64,000 nucleotides of DNA from Leclercia adecarboxylata (GTDB lineage Bacteria > Pseudomonadota > Gammaproteobacteria > Enterobacterales > Enterobacteriaceae). The stretch spans positions 1,612,001 through 1,676,000 of the forward strand of contig NZ_CP040889.1 of NCBI RefSeq assembly GCF_006171285.1, given 5' to 3'. The position numbers and the translations under genes are program-made. The notes beneath the pieces were generated by a model. It ran no database searches. It was not told where the DNA came from and saw only the letters and a program-made list of their open reading frames with translations. This document shows positions 46,016 to 55,675 of this stretch, piece by piece. How positions within the stretch are numbered: position 1 is the stretch's first letter; every line of letters starts with the position of its first letter.

Positions 46016-47332
46016 TTAAGCCCCTTTGCGCTCGGTAAAGGGGCTGTTTTTGGTAAAGAACACTTCTTCTCCGCCGCTGTCCGTCTGTACCCAGGTCTGC
46101 GCCAGCTGGGTCGTCGCAATCACCCTGCCCTGACGAATCGACCAGCGCACCGGCACCTGGCAGCGCACCGCTTCAAAGCCGCTTTCCGCTGGCAAGATAA
46201 TTAAGTTTGCCGGGTTCCCCGTTTCGATACCGTAATCGCTCAGCCCAAACGTGCGCGCGCTGTTGTGGGTGATGAGGTTGAGTCCGCTATCAATTTGCTG
46301 ATAGCCCATCATCTGACAGACGTGCAGCCCCATGTGCAGAACCTGCAGCATATTGCCGGTACCCAGCGGATACCAGGGGTCAAACACGTCGTCATGGCCG
46401 AAGCAGACGTTAACCCCCGCCTCCAGCAACTCCTTCACCCGGGTAATGCCGCGCCGCTTTGGATAGTCGTCAAAGCGCCCCTGCAGATGGATATTCACCA
46501 GCGGATTGGCGACAAAGTTAATCCCGGAGAGCTTCAGCAGACGAAACAGCCGCGAGGTATAAGCCCCGTTATAGGAGTGCATCGCGGTGGTATGGCTGGC
46601 GGTAACGCGCGGGCCGATCCCGGCCTCATACGCCAGCGCGGCCACCGTTTCGACAAACCGCGACTGCTCGTCGTCGATCTCATCGCAGTGAATATCCAGC
46701 GGACGGTCGTACTTCTTCGCCAGTTCAAAGGCGATATGCAGCGACTGCACGCCATATTCCCGGGTGAACTCAAAGTGCGGGATAGCGCCTACCACGTCAG
46801 CCCCCAGCCGTAACGCCTCTTCCAGCAGTGCGGCGCCGTTGGGATAGGAGAGGATCCCCTCCTGCGGGAACGCGACGATTTGCAGGTCGACCCATGGCGC
46901 GACCTCCTGCTTCACCTCCAGCATCGCCTTCAGGGCGGTGAGGGTCGGATCCGAGACATCCACATGGGTGCGCACAAACTGGATGCCGTTGGCGATCTGC
47001 CACTTCAGGGTCTTCCAGGCCCGGGCTTTAACATCCTCGTGGCTAAGCAGCGCCTTGCGCTCCGCCCATCTTTCGATGCCCTCAAACAGCGTCCCGGACT
47101 GGTTCCAGTTCGGCTCACCCGCGGTCTGGGTGGTATCCAGGTGGATATGCGGCTCGATAAAGGGCGGAATGGCCAGCCCGCCGCGAGCGTTTAACACCTC
47201 ATAGCTCTCGCTCTGCTTCTCGCCCGTTGGGGTGATTTCGCCAAAACGACCGTTCTCAATAGCCAGTTGCCATAAGCCATCCCGTCCCGGTAAACGGACG
47301 TTCTGGATAAGCCAAAGCGGTGCTGTAGACAT
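46016..47332 (-). CDS. codA: Cytosine deaminase (CodA type)
   Basis: Metal-dependent amidohydrolase converting cytosine to uracil. I used the second of two adjacent ATGs ([15 protein letters not shown] 6 nt upstream), giving 438 residues. Metal ligands are in place: His62 and His64 (EPHIHLD), His215 (DIHCDE) and Asp314 (FGHDDVFDP), with the conserved ASHTTAMHS. The sequence follows E. coli CodA closely to about residue 415. The last ~25 residues, from about 415 on, differ and run longer. In E. coli codA lies in a codBA operon elsewhere, with the permease codB; no permease is adjacent here, though the MFS gene tsgA is next to it. Confidence 0.92.
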   Translation of the reverse strand: MSTAPLWLIQNVRLPGRDGLWQLAIENGRFGEITPTGEKQSESYEVLNARGGLAIPPFIEPHIHLDTTQTAGEPNWNQSGTLFEGIERWAERKALLSHEDVKARAWKTLKWQIANGIQFVRTHVDVSDPTLTALKAMLEVKQEVAPWVDLQIVAFPQEGILSYPNGAALLEEALRLGADVVGAIPHFEFTREYGVQSLHIAFELAKKYDRPLDIHCDEIDDEQSRFVETVAALAYEAGIGPRVTASHTTAMHSYNGAYTSRLFRLLKLSGINFVANPLVNIHLQGRFDDYPKRRGITRVKELLEAGVNVCFGHDDVFDPWYPLGTGNMLQVLHMGLHVCQMMGYQQIDSGLNLITHNSARTFGLSDYGIETGNPANLIILPAESGFEAVRCQVPVRWSIRQGRVIATTQLAQTWVQTDSGGEEVFFTKNSPFTERKGA

Positions 47333-47471
47333 CATGTTCTCCCTAAAATGAGGGCTGAAATTCAGGAGTAGCTGAAATTAAAAATTAGCCTCCTATTTTG
47401 TACACAAAATCATCGATTACGAAAAGCCTGAGATTTCCAGTACTTATAAAAAACCTGACAAATCAACAAAC

Positions 47472-47487
47472 TACCCACTAAGGAGTA
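47472..47487 (+). promoter_or_regulatory. NarL/NarP site (7-2-7) upstream of nirB
   Basis: TACCCAC-TA-AGGAGTA forms two inverted heptamers with a 2-bp spacer, the NarL/NarP pattern, centred about 69-70 bp upstream of the predicted nirB transcription start, where E. coli has its nitrate/nitrite-responsive site. Confidence 0.8.
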
Positions 47488-47500
47488 GTTGAAGGCGTAT

Positions 47501-47541
47501 TTGATTTGCATCAATAAGCGGCTTTGCTGAATCGTTAAGGT
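47501..47541 (+). promoter_or_regulatory. FNR-dependent nirB promoter
   Basis: TTGAT-TTGC-ATCAA (47501-47514) is a perfect FNR box. A TAAGGT -10 (47536-47541) lies downstream so that the box is centred about 41.5 bp upstream of the predicted start, a class II activator arrangement as in E. coli nirB. No -35 hexamer is needed there. Confidence 0.88.
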
Positions 47542-47572
47542 AGGCAGTAATAGAAAAGAAATCGAGGCAAAA

Positions 47573-50116
47573 ATGAGCAAAGTCAGACTCGCTATCATCG
47601 GTAACGGCATGGTCGGCCACCGCTTTATTGAGGATCTCCTTGATAAAGCCGATGCCAACCGGTTCGACATTACCGTGTTCTGTGAAGAACCCCGTAAGGC
47701 GTACGACCGCGTGCACCTCTCCTCCTATTTCTCTCACCACACCGCCGAAGAGCTCTCTTTAGTGCGCGAAGGTTTTTACGAGAAACATGGCGTGAAGGTT
47801 CTGGTGGGCGAGCGCGCTATCACCATCAACCGTCAGGAAAAAGTGATTCATTCCAGTGCGGGACGCACGGTTTTTTACGACAAGCTGATCATGGCGACTG
47901 GCTCATACCCGTGGATCCCGCCGATCAAAGGGTCTGAAACTCAGGATTGCTTCGTCTATCGTACCATTGAAGATCTGAACGCCATTGAATCCTGCGCCCG
48001 TCGCAGCAAACGCGGCGCGGTTGTCGGCGGCGGCCTGCTCGGCCTCGAAGCCGCTGGCGCGCTGAAAAACTTAGGCGTTGAAACCCACGTCATCGAATTT
48101 GCCCCGATGCTGATGGCAGAGCAGCTCGACCACATGGGTGGCGAGCAGCTGAAACGCAAAATTGAAAGCATGGGTGTGAAAGTTCACACCAGCAAAAATA
48201 CCAAAGAGATCGTGCAGGAAGGCACCGAGGCGCGTAAAACCATGCGCTTCGCCGACGGCAGCGAGCTGGAAGTCGACTTTATCGTCTTCTCCACCGGTAT
48301 TCGCCCGCGCGACAAGCTGGCCACTCAGTGCGGTCTGGCCGTTGCCCAGCGCGGCGGGATCATGATCAACTCCACCTGCCAGACCTCCGATCCGGATATC
48401 TACGCCATCGGTGAATGCGCCAGTTGGGAAAATCACGTCTACGGTCTGGTTGCCCCGGGCTACAAGATGGCGCAGGTGACTGCCGACCATATCCTCGGCA
48501 ATGAAAACGCCTTCACCGGCGCGGACATGAGCGCCAAGCTGAAGCTGCTGGGCGTGGACGTAGGCGGTATCGGCGATGCGCACGGTCGCACGCCGAACTC
48601 CCGCAGCTACGTCTACCTCGACGAAAGCAAAGAAGTTTATAAACGTCTTATCGTCAGCCCGGATAACAAAACCCTGCTCGGCGCGGTGCTGGTGGGTGAT
48701 ACCAGCGATTTCGGCAACCTGCTGCAGCTGGTGCTGAACGCCATTGAGCTGCCGGAGAATCCGGACGCGCTGATCCTGCCAGCCCACGCGGCCAGCGGCA
48801 AGCCGTCCATCGGGGTTGATAAGCTGCCGGACAGCGCGCAGATTTGCTCCTGCTTCGACGTCACTAAAGGCATGCTGGTTGCCGCCATCAACAAAGGCTG
48901 CCACACCGTTGCGGCGCTGAAAGCTGAAACCAAAGCCGGTACCGGCTGCGGCGGCTGTATCCCGCTGGTGACCCAGGTGCTGAACGCCGAGCTGGCGAAA
49001 CAGGGCATCGAAGTCAACAACAACCTGTGCGAGCACTTCGCTTACTCTCGCCAGGAGCTGTACCACCTGATCCGCGTTGAAGGCATCAAATCCTTCGACG
49101 AGCTGCTGCAAAAACACGGTCAGGGCTATGGCTGTGAAGTCTGTAAACCGACCGTCGGTTCTCTGCTGGCCTCCTGCTGGAATGAGTACGTGCTCAAGCC
49201 GCAGCACACTCCGCTACAGGACACCAACGACAACTTCCTGGCGAACATCCAGAAAGACGGTACCTACTCCGTCATTCCACGTTCTGCCGGCGGTGAAATC
49301 ACCCCGGAAGGGCTGGTGGCTGTCGGTCGCATCGCACGCGAGTTTAACCTCTACACCAAAATCACCGGTTCCCAGCGTATCGGCCTGTTTGGTGCGCAGA
49401 AAGACGACCTGCCGGAAATCTGGCGTCAGCTGATTGAAGCGGGCTTCGAAACCGGTCACGCCTATGCCAAAGCGCTGCGTATGGCGAAAACCTGCGTGGG
49501 CAGCACCTGGTGCCGCTACGGCGTGGGCGACAGCGTCGGTTTCGGCGTCGAGCTGGAAAACCGCTACAAAGGCATCCGCACCCCGCACAAAATGAAGTTC
49601 GGCGTCTCTGGCTGTACCCGTGAATGTGCTGAAGCGCAGGGTAAAGACGTGGGGATCATCGCCACTGAGAAAGGCTGGAACCTGTATGTCTGTGGTAACG
49701 GCGGGATGAAACCGCGTCACGCGGACCTGCTGGCGGCGGATATCGACCGTGAAACGCTGATTAAGTACCTCGACCGCTTCATGATGTTCTACATCCGTAC
49801 CGCGGACAAACTGACCCGTACCGCGCCGTGGCTGGATAACCTGGAAGGCGGCATTGACTACCTGAAGTCCGTTATCATCGACGACAAGCTGGGCCTGAAC
49901 GCGACGCTGGAAGAAGAGATGGCTCGCCTGCGCGATGCCGTGATTTGCGAATGGACCGAAACCGTCAACACCCCGTCGGCGCAGGTTCGCTTCAAACACT
50001 TTATCAACAGCAACCAGCGCGACCCGAGCGTGCAGGTCGTGCCTGAGCGCGAACAGCATCGTCCGGCGACGCCGTATGAACGCATTCCGGTGACTCTGGT
50101 GGAGGAAAACGCATGA
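47573..50116 (+). CDS. nirB: NADH-dependent nitrite reductase large subunit
   Basis: Cytoplasmic enzyme reducing nitrite to ammonium with NADH. The 847 residues comprise an N-terminal FAD/NAD oxidoreductase (about 1-300, GNGMVGHRF near 11 and GGGLLGLEAAG near 149), a BFD-like [2Fe-2S] region (CSCFDVTKG, CGGCIPLV, near 423-463), a second such segment with CEVC, and the siroheme/[4Fe-4S] domain with cluster cysteines Cys641, Cys647, Cys681 and Cys685 (CVGSTWC, CTREC). Siroheme is made by cysG, in the same cluster. Confidence 0.98.
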   Translation: MSKVRLAIIGNGMVGHRFIEDLLDKADANRFDITVFCEEPRKAYDRVHLSSYFSHHTAEELSLVREGFYEKHGVKVLVGERAITINRQEKVIHSSAGRTVFYDKLIMATGSYPWIPPIKGSETQDCFVYRTIEDLNAIESCARRSKRGAVVGGGLLGLEAAGALKNLGVETHVIEFAPMLMAEQLDHMGGEQLKRKIESMGVKVHTSKNTKEIVQEGTEARKTMRFADGSELEVDFIVFSTGIRPRDKLATQCGLAVAQRGGIMINSTCQTSDPDIYAIGECASWENHVYGLVAPGYKMAQVTADHILGNENAFTGADMSAKLKLLGVDVGGIGDAHGRTPNSRSYVYLDESKEVYKRLIVSPDNKTLLGAVLVGDTSDFGNLLQLVLNAIELPENPDALILPAHAASGKPSIGVDKLPDSAQICSCFDVTKGMLVAAINKGCHTVAALKAETKAGTGCGGCIPLVTQVLNAELAKQGIEVNNNLCEHFAYSRQELYHLIRVEGIKSFDELLQKHGQGYGCEVCKPTVGSLLASCWNEYVLKPQHTPLQDTNDNFLANIQKDGTYSVIPRSAGGEITPEGLVAVGRIAREFNLYTKITGSQRIGLFGAQKDDLPEIWRQLIEAGFETGHAYAKALRMAKTCVGSTWCRYGVGDSVGFGVELENRYKGIRTPHKMKFGVSGCTRECAEAQGKDVGIIATEKGWNLYVCGNGGMKPRHADLLAADIDRETLIKYLDRFMMFYIRTADKLTRTAPWLDNLEGGIDYLKSVIIDDKLGLNATLEEEMARLRDAVICEWTETVNTPSAQVRFKHFINSNQRDPSVQVVPEREQHRPATPYERIPVTLVEENA

Positions 50117-50439
50117 GCCAGTGGGTAAACATCTGCAAAATCGACGAGATCCTGCCAGCCACCGGCGTGTGTGCGCTGTTGGGTCATGAGCAGGTTGCCA
50201 TTTTCCGTCCACGTCACGACGAACAGGTTTTTGCCATCAGCAATATCGACCCGTTCTTTGAGGCCAGCGTGCTTTCCCGCGGGATCATCGCGGAACATCA
50301 GGGCGAGCTGTGGGTTGCCAGCCCGCTGAAAAAGCAGCGTTTCCGCCTGAGCGACGGCCACTGCATGGAAGATGAGAGCCACTCCGTGAAGCACTATGAC
50401 GTCCGCGTCAAAGACGGCAAGGTGCAGCTGAGAGGCTGA
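50113..50439 (+). CDS. nirD: Nitrite reductase small subunit
   Basis: Rieske-like fold subunit required for NirB activity. The 108 residues match E. coli NirD, which lacks iron-sulfur ligands; no CxH...CxxH pair is seen here. The start overlaps the nirB stop by 4 nt (ATGA), so the subunits are made together. Confidence 0.97.
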   Translation: MSQWVNICKIDEILPATGVCALLGHEQVAIFRPRHDEQVFAISNIDPFFEASVLSRGIIAEHQGELWVASPLKKQRFRLSDGHCMEDESHSVKHYDVRVKDGKVQLRG

Positions 50440-50484
50440 TAAAACCGGAGGGTGCAATGCCCTCCGTTATTTGATTTTGATTTT

Positions 50485-50552
50485 GTAGGCCCGGCAAGCA
50501 CAGCGCCGCCGGGCGTTGCCGGATGGCGAAGCAAGCTTCTTATCCGGCCTAC
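50485..50552. repeat. REP/BIME element inside the nir operon
   Basis: A REP unit (GTAGGCCCGG...GCCGCCGGGC, 50485-50514) faces a second (GCCGGATGGCGAAGC...TATCCGGCCTAC, 50518-50552). The pair sits between nirD and nirC, 43 bp before the nirC ATG. Such hairpins usually protect upstream mRNA from 3' exonucleases, which could raise nirBD relative to nirC-cysG. Confidence 0.9.
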
Positions 50553-50594
50553 GGTTTATTTATTATTTCTTTAATTATTATTTTGGATAATCAA

Positions 50595-51404
50595 ATGTTT
50601 ACAGACACTATTAATAAGTGTGCGGCTAACGCTGCGCGTATCGCACGCCTCAGCAAAAATAGTCCTCTCGGATTCTGGATCAGTTCCGCGATGGCCGGTG
50701 CCTATGTGGGCCTGGGGATCATTTTAATTTTCACCCTCGGTAATCTCGTCGACCCATCCGTTCGTCCGCTGGTGATGGGCGCTACCTTCGGGATCGCGCT
50801 GACCCTGGTCATCATCGCAGGTTCTGAGCTTTTCACCGGTCACACCATGTTCCTGACGCTGGGCGTGAAAGCCGGCACCATCACCCAGAGCCAGATGTGG
50901 GGCATTCTGCCGCAGACCTGGCTCGGTAACCTGGTGGGCTCCGTGTTTGTCGCGCTGCTTTACAGCTGGGGTGGCGGTAGCCTGCTGCCGGTGGATACCA
51001 GCCTCGTTCACACCGTCGCCCTGGCGAAAACCACCGCCCCGGCGATGGTCCTGTTCTTTAAAGGCGCGCTCTGTAACTGGCTGGTGTGTCTTGCGATCTG
51101 GATGGCAATCCGTACTGAAGGTGCCGCGAAGTTCATCGCGATCTGGTGGTGCCTGCTGGCCTTTATCGCCTCCGGTTACGAACACTCCGTTGCCAACATG
51201 ACGCTGTTTGCCCTCTCCTGGTTTGGTCACCACAGCGAAGCCTATACCCTGTCAGGCATCGGTCATAACCTGTTGTGGGTAACGCTAGGCAATACCCTTT
51301 CTGGGGTTGTATTTATGGGTTGGGGTTACTGGTATGCTACCCCTAAAGCGGAGCGTCCAACTCCTGCCACCATCGCAACCGTTCAGGCGAAAGCCAACCA
51401 GTAA
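50595..51404 (+). CDS. nirC: Nitrite/formate channel family transporter NirC
   Basis: Pentameric FNT-family channel for nitrite uptake and export in the inner membrane. I chose the ATG at 50595 ([19 protein letters not shown]), the E. coli start; an upstream in-frame ATG lies inside the REP element. The 269 residues show six membrane helices with the FNT motifs [10 protein letters not shown] near residue 35 and [13 protein letters not shown] near 76. A GGATAA is the only, weak, ribosome-binding sequence. Confidence 0.96.
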   Translation: MFTDTINKCAANAARIARLSKNSPLGFWISSAMAGAYVGLGIILIFTLGNLVDPSVRPLVMGATFGIALTLVIIAGSELFTGHTMFLTLGVKAGTITQSQMWGILPQTWLGNLVGSVFVALLYSWGGGSLLPVDTSLVHTVALAKTTAPAMVLFFKGALCNWLVCLAIWMAIRTEGAAKFIAIWWCLLAFIASGYEHSVANMTLFALSWFGHHSEAYTLSGIGHNLLWVTLGNTLSGVVFMGWGYWYATPKAERPTPATIATVQAKANQ

Positions 51405-51415
51405 GAGGTAATGTC

Positions 51416-52789
51416 GTGGATCACCTGCCAATATTCTGTCAATTACGCAATCGTGACTGCCTGCTCGTGGGCGGTGGCGATGTGGCTGAACGTAAAGCCC
51501 GCCTGCTGTTAGAGGCAGGGGCCCGACTCACCGTAAACGCCCTCGACTTCGCCCCGCAGTTTACCGTGTGGGCGCAGGAAGGGATGCTCACCCTGGTTGA
51601 GGGTGAGTTCAACGAATCTCTGCTCGATACCTGCTGGCTGACCATCGCCGCTACCGACGACGATGTGGTTAACCAGCGCGTCAGCGACGCCTGTGAAACC
51701 CGGCGGATCTTCTGCAACGTGGTGGATGCGCCGAAAGAGGCGAGTTTCATCATGCCGTCGATTATCGACCGCTCGCCGCTGATGGTCGCCGTCTCCTCCG
51801 GCGGTACCTCGCCGGTGCTGGCGCGCCTGCTGCGCGAAAAGCTCGAAGCCATTCTGCCGCAGCACTTAGGCCATGTAGCCCACTATGCGGGTCAGTTGCG
51901 CGCCCGGGTGAAAAAGCAGTACGCCACCGTCGGCGAACGCCGCCGCTTCTGGGAAAAATTCTTTGTCAACGACCGGCTGGCGCAGTCGCTGGCTAACCAG
52001 GATCGCAAAGCCGTGGATGACACCACCGAGCAGCTGCTGAGTGCACCGCTCGATCACCGTGGCGAGGTGGTGCTGGTGGGCGCAGGTCCGGGCGATGCCG
52101 GCCTGTTAACCCTGAAAGGGCTGCAGCAGATCCAGCAGGCGGATATCGTGGTTTATGACCGTCTGGTCTCTGATGACATCATGAACCTGGTGCGCCGGGA
52201 TGCCGACCGGGTGTTTGTCGGCAAGCGCGCCGGATATCACTGCGTACCGCAGGAAGAGATTAACCAGATCCTGCTGCGTGAAGCGCAAAAGGGGAAACGC
52301 GTGGTGCGTCTGAAAGGCGGCGATCCCTTTATCTTCGGGCGCGGCGGCGAAGAGCTGGAGACGCTGTGTGACGCAGGCATTCCGTTCTCGGTGGTGCCGG
52401 GCATTACCGCCGCCTCTGGCTGCTCGGCCTATTCCGGTATCCCACTGACCCACCGTGATTACGCCCAAAGCGTGCGTCTGGTTACCGGCCACCTGAAAAC
52501 CGGCTGCGAACTGGACTGGCATAACCTGGCCGCGGAAAAACAGACCCTGGTGTTCTATATGGGGCTGAACCAGGCGGCGACCATTCAGGCGAAACTGCTT
52601 GAACACGGCATGGATGCAGAAATGCCGGTTGCGCTGGTGGAGAACGGCACGTCGATCAAACAGCGTGTGGTCAGCGGTGTATTAACCCAGTTGGGCGAGC
52701 TTGCCCAACAGGTTGAAAGCCCGGCGCTGATCGTGGTAGGCCGCGTGGTGGCGTTGCGTGACAGACTAAACTGGTTCTCCAACCACTGA
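51416..52789 (+). CDS. cysG: Siroheme synthase CysG (trifunctional)
   Basis: Makes siroheme from uroporphyrinogen III for nitrite and sulfite reductase. The start is the GTG at 51416 (AAGAGGTAA upstream), as in E. coli, giving 457 residues. The N-terminal CysG-B part (about 1-215) performs NAD-dependent dehydrogenation and iron chelation ([14 protein letters not shown] near 15). The C-terminal CysG-A part (about 216-457) is the SAM-dependent bismethylase ([17 protein letters not shown]). It lies 11 bp after nirC. Confidence 0.98.
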   Translation: MDHLPIFCQLRNRDCLLVGGGDVAERKARLLLEAGARLTVNALDFAPQFTVWAQEGMLTLVEGEFNESLLDTCWLTIAATDDDVVNQRVSDACETRRIFCNVVDAPKEASFIMPSIIDRSPLMVAVSSGGTSPVLARLLREKLEAILPQHLGHVAHYAGQLRARVKKQYATVGERRRFWEKFFVNDRLAQSLANQDRKAVDDTTEQLLSAPLDHRGEVVLVGAGPGDAGLLTLKGLQQIQQADIVVYDRLVSDDIMNLVRRDADRVFVGKRAGYHCVPQEEINQILLREAQKGKRVVRLKGGDPFIFGRGGEELETLCDAGIPFSVVPGITAASGCSAYSGIPLTHRDYAQSVRLVTGHLKTGCELDWHNLAAEKQTLVFYMGLNQAATIQAKLLEHGMDAEMPVALVENGTSIKQRVVSGVLTQLGELAQQVESPALIVVGRVVALRDRLNWFSNH

Positions 52790-52817
52790 GCCAGACTGAA
52801 CATATTCCCCGCTCAAT

Positions 52818-52841
52818 GAGTAGTCCTGTTATGGACTACTC
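52818..52841 (+). terminator. Terminator after cysG
   Basis: GAGTAGTCC and GGACTACTC are perfect 9-bp arms with a 6-nt loop, 28 bp after cysG, followed by CTCTCTTACCCCT, a moderate pyrimidine tract. It ends nirBDC-cysG. Confidence 0.7.
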
Positions 52842-52922
52842 CTCTCTTACCCCTGTCGATAACATACCTTCCGTGAAAGCATATTTTCATATATTCCCTC
52901 ATGTTACAGACAAGGAAGCGTT

Positions 52923-53093
52923 ATGTTCAAACTGGCAAAGATTGCCCTGGTTGCAGGCATCTTAACGACTCTTACGGCATGTACCGGCCGTGTTGAAAAC
53001 ACCAAAAATAACTGCAGCTACGATTACCTGCTGCACCCGGCGATCTCTATCTCCAAGATCATCGGCGGCTGTGGCCCGGCAGCGAGTCAGTAA
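52923..53093 (+). CDS. yhfL: Small lipoprotein YhfL
   Basis: A 56-residue predicted lipoprotein. The signal is MFKLAKIALVAGILTTLTAC, whose lipobox LTAC ends in the acylated Cys20. The rest, with CSYDYLLHPAISISKIIGGC, matches E. coli YhfL almost throughout. AAGGAAG lies 6 nt before the ATG. Function is unknown. It ends at a terminator and the next gene (trpS) is convergent. Confidence 0.92.
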   Translation: MFKLAKIALVAGILTTLTACTGRVENTKNNCSYDYLLHPAISISKIIGGCGPAASQ

Positions 53094-53108
53094 GCGTTTT
53101 TCAGGCAT

Positions 53109-53138
53109 AAAAAAACCGGGGAGTTCCCGGTTTTTTTT
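53109..53138. terminator. Terminator after yhfL (bidirectional)
   Basis: AAAAACCGGG and CCCGGTTTTT form a 10-bp stem around GAGTT, with A and T runs on both sides. It serves yhfL and could stop trpS readthrough. Confidence 0.92.
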
Positions 53139-53165
53139 CGCAGAGTGGCGCTATTACACTACCCC

Positions 53166-53199
53166 GTAGGCCGGGTAAGGCAAAGCCGCCACCCGGCAA
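53166..53199. repeat. REP unit between yhfL and trpS
   Basis: GTAGGCCGGGTAAGGC...GCCGCCACCCGGC is a single REP unit, ending 6 bp before the trpS stop in the convergent yhfL/trpS gap. Confidence 0.88.
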
Positions 53200-53205
53200 A
53201 CAAGC

Positions 53206-54210
53206 TTAAGGTTTCGCCACAAACCCAATCGCTTCGTACACCGCTTTCAGCGTTTCAGAGGCGCGTGCGCTGGCCTTCTCGGCACCCTCTTTCATCACTT
53301 TCTGCAGGAAGGCTTCGTCATTACGGAACTGGTGATAACGCGCCTGCAGTTCGGTCAACATGCCGGAAACCGCGTCAGCCACTTCGCCTTTCAGATGACC
53401 ATACATTTTGCCTTCGAAGTGCTGCTCCAGCTCAGGAATGCTGCGCCCCGTCACGGCGGAGAGAATATCCAGCAGGTTAGAGACGCCCGCTTTGTTCTGC
53501 ACGTCGTAACGCACCACAGGCGGCTCGTCCGAGTCGGTAACCGCACGCTTGAGCTTCTTAACCACCGCTTTCGGATCTTCCAGCAGGCCGATAACGTTGT
53601 TGCGGTTATCGTCTGACTTGGACATCTTCTTGGTTGGCTCCAGCAGGGACATCACGCGAGCGCCGGACTTCGGAATAAACGGCTCTGGCACCTTGAAGAT
53701 GTCGCCGTAGATCGCATTGAAGCGCTGGGCGACATCGCGGCTCAGCTCCAGGTGCTGCTTCTGGTCTTCACCCACCGGAACCTGGTTGGTCTGGTACAGC
53801 AGGATGTCAGCGGCCATCAGCACCGGATAGTCAAACAGACCGGCGTTGATGTTTTCGGCGTAACGGGAAGATTTATCCTTGAACTGGGTCATACGGCTCA
53901 GTTCGCCGAAATAGGTGTAGCAGTTCAGGGCCCAGCCCAGCTGCGCGTGTTCCGGCACATGGGACTGAACGAAAATGGTGCTTTTCTCAGGATCGATACC
54001 GCAGGCCAGATAGAGCGCAAGGGTGTCGAGCGTCGCTTTACGCAACTGCTGCGGATCCTGGCGCACGGTAATGGCGTGCTGGTCAACGATGCAGTAGATA
54101 CAGTGATACTCATCCTGCATGTTCACCCACTGACGCAGCGCACCCATATAGTTGCCAATGGTCAGTTCACCTGAGGGCTGTGCGCCACTAAATACGATGG
54201 GCTTAGTCAT
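53206..54210 (-). CDS. trpS: Tryptophanyl-tRNA synthetase
   Basis: Class I synthetase charging tRNA-Trp. The 334 residues show the HIGH-like TIGN (residues 17-20, [11 protein letters not shown]) and KMSKS (near 195) motifs. Length equals the E. coli enzyme. It overlaps gph by 8 bp, the last gene of the aroK-trpS group. Confidence 0.98.
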   Translation of the reverse strand: MTKPIVFSGAQPSGELTIGNYMGALRQWVNMQDEYHCIYCIVDQHAITVRQDPQQLRKATLDTLALYLACGIDPEKSTIFVQSHVPEHAQLGWALNCYTYFGELSRMTQFKDKSSRYAENINAGLFDYPVLMAADILLYQTNQVPVGEDQKQHLELSRDVAQRFNAIYGDIFKVPEPFIPKSGARVMSLLEPTKKMSKSDDNRNNVIGLLEDPKAVVKKLKRAVTDSDEPPVVRYDVQNKAGVSNLLDILSAVTGRSIPELEQHFEGKMYGHLKGEVADAVSGMLTELQARYHQFRNDEAFLQKVMKEGAEKASARASETLKAVYEAIGFVAKP

Positions 54211-54964
54211 TTTTCAATTCCTGATTTTCACTGTGCGAAAGCCCGAGAACGGGCAGTAAATCTTTGAAGTGGTCGAAGACAAAATCCGGCTCACTCAGCG
54301 TAATGGATTCACCGTAGTTATAACCATAGGTGAGGCCAACGGACGGGCAGCCTGCGGCCCTGGCAGCCAGAATATCATTGCGCGAATCACCTACAAAGAG
54401 CAGTGCTTCAGGCGATAAAGATAATTTTCCTGCCACCAGCAGTAGCGGTTCGGGATGCGGCTTCTTGTTCTGCACGTCATCGCCACCGACAATCACCGAG
54501 AAATAGTGGGCAATATCCAGCGCTTCCAGCAACGGCGCGACGAACGCTGTCGGCTTATTGGTCACCAGCGCCAGCGGCATACCCTTAGCATGCAGCGCGC
54601 CCAGCGTACCGGCCACATCCGGGAACAGGAAGCTGCCCTCTTCCACCGTCTCTTCATAAAAACGGTTAAACAGCTTACGCAGGACACGAACCTGCTCTTC
54701 CTGCGGGATATCCGCATGATCGACACCCGGCTTGCCCTGCGCCGCACGTTGGATCGCCCGTTCCTGACGCGCCCAGGTCAGCGCGCGTTCCATCAGCACG
54801 TCCGCCCCGTTACCGATCCACGTAACCACGCGCTCTTCGCCCGCGACCGGCAGTTCCAGCGCGTACAGCGCCTGATCCACTGCCGCTGTTAAACCCGGCG
54901 CGCTGTCCACCAGCGTGCCGTCGAGGTCAAATGCAACGCCCCGAATTGCCTGCAAATTATCCAT
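54203..54964 (-). CDS. gph: Phosphoglycolate phosphatase
   Basis: HAD-superfamily phosphatase that clears 2-phosphoglycolate made by DNA-damage repair. The 253 residues show the catalytic [11 protein letters not shown] (nucleophile Asp13 region), a cap domain (about 22-100), VTNKPTAF, and the magnesium motif FVGDSRNDI. It overlaps both rpe and trpS by 8 bp, a sign of coupled translation. Confidence 0.97.
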   Translation of the reverse strand: MDNLQAIRGVAFDLDGTLVDSAPGLTAAVDQALYALELPVAGEERVVTWIGNGADVLMERALTWARQERAIQRAAQGKPGVDHADIPQEEQVRVLRKLFNRFYEETVEEGSFLFPDVAGTLGALHAKGMPLALVTNKPTAFVAPLLEALDIAHYFSVIVGGDDVQNKKPHPEPLLLVAGKLSLSPEALLFVGDSRNDILAARAAGCPSVGLTYGYNYGESITLSEPDFVFDHFKDLLPVLGLSHSENQELKND

Positions 54965-55634
54965 GACTTACCTTCGCCAGTTCACTGCGCATTTCATCAA
55001 TGACTTTTTTGTAGTCCGGCTGATCGAAAATAGCCGAACCCGCGACAAACATATCCGCGCCCGCCGCAGCGATTTCGCCGATGTTGTTGACCTTCACGCC
55101 ACCGTCCACTTCGAGGCGGATATCAAAGCCAGACTCGTCGATACGGCGGCGCACTTCACGCAGCTTATCCAGCGTTTGTGGAATGAAGGACTGCCCGCCA
55201 AAGCCCGGGTTCACGGACATCAGCAGGATCACGTCCAGCTTATCCATAACGTAATCAAGGTAGCTCAGCGGCGTGGCCGGGTTAAAGACCAGGCCCGCCT
55301 TACAACCGTGCTCTTTGATCAGCTGCAGCGTGCGGTCAACGTGTTCGGAGGCTTCAGGATGGAAGGTGATGATGCTGGCGCCCGCGGCGGCAAAATCCGG
55401 CACGATGCGATCAACCGGCTTCACCATCAGATGCACATCAATGGGTGCGGTGACGCCATAGTTGCGCAGCGCCTTCAGGACCATCGGGCCGATGGTCAGG
55501 TTAGGCACGTAGTGGTTATCCATAACGTCGAAATGAACGACATCCGCACCGGCAGCCAGGGCTTTCGCGGTGTCTTCGCCCAGCCGGGCAAAATCAGCCG
55601 AAAGAATTGAGGGTGCAATCAAATACTGTTTCAT
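54957..55634 (-). CDS. rpe: Ribulose-phosphate 3-epimerase
   Basis: Interconverts ribulose 5-phosphate and xylulose 5-phosphate in the pentose phosphate pathway. I chose the ATG at 55632-55634 ([15 protein letters not shown]), giving 225 residues as in E. coli; an in-frame ATG two codons earlier is not in the family. The metal/base motifs [21 protein letters not shown] and EVDGGV are all present. Confidence 0.98.
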   Translation of the reverse strand: MKQYLIAPSILSADFARLGEDTAKALAAGADVVHFDVMDNHYVPNLTIGPMVLKALRNYGVTAPIDVHLMVKPVDRIVPDFAAAGASIITFHPEASEHVDRTLQLIKEHGCKAGLVFNPATPLSYLDYVMDKLDVILLMSVNPGFGGQSFIPQTLDKLREVRRRIDESGFDIRLEVDGGVKVNNIGEIAAAGADMFVAGSAIFDQPDYKKVIDEMRSELAKVSHG

Positions 55635-55675
55635 CCGCATCTCCTTGAACTTTGTTTAACGGCGGGCGAAACGGC

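Noticed and set aside
48071..49207. 378-codon minus frame opposite nirB
   Set aside because: nirB is certain over this stretch and the frame has no recognisable motif.
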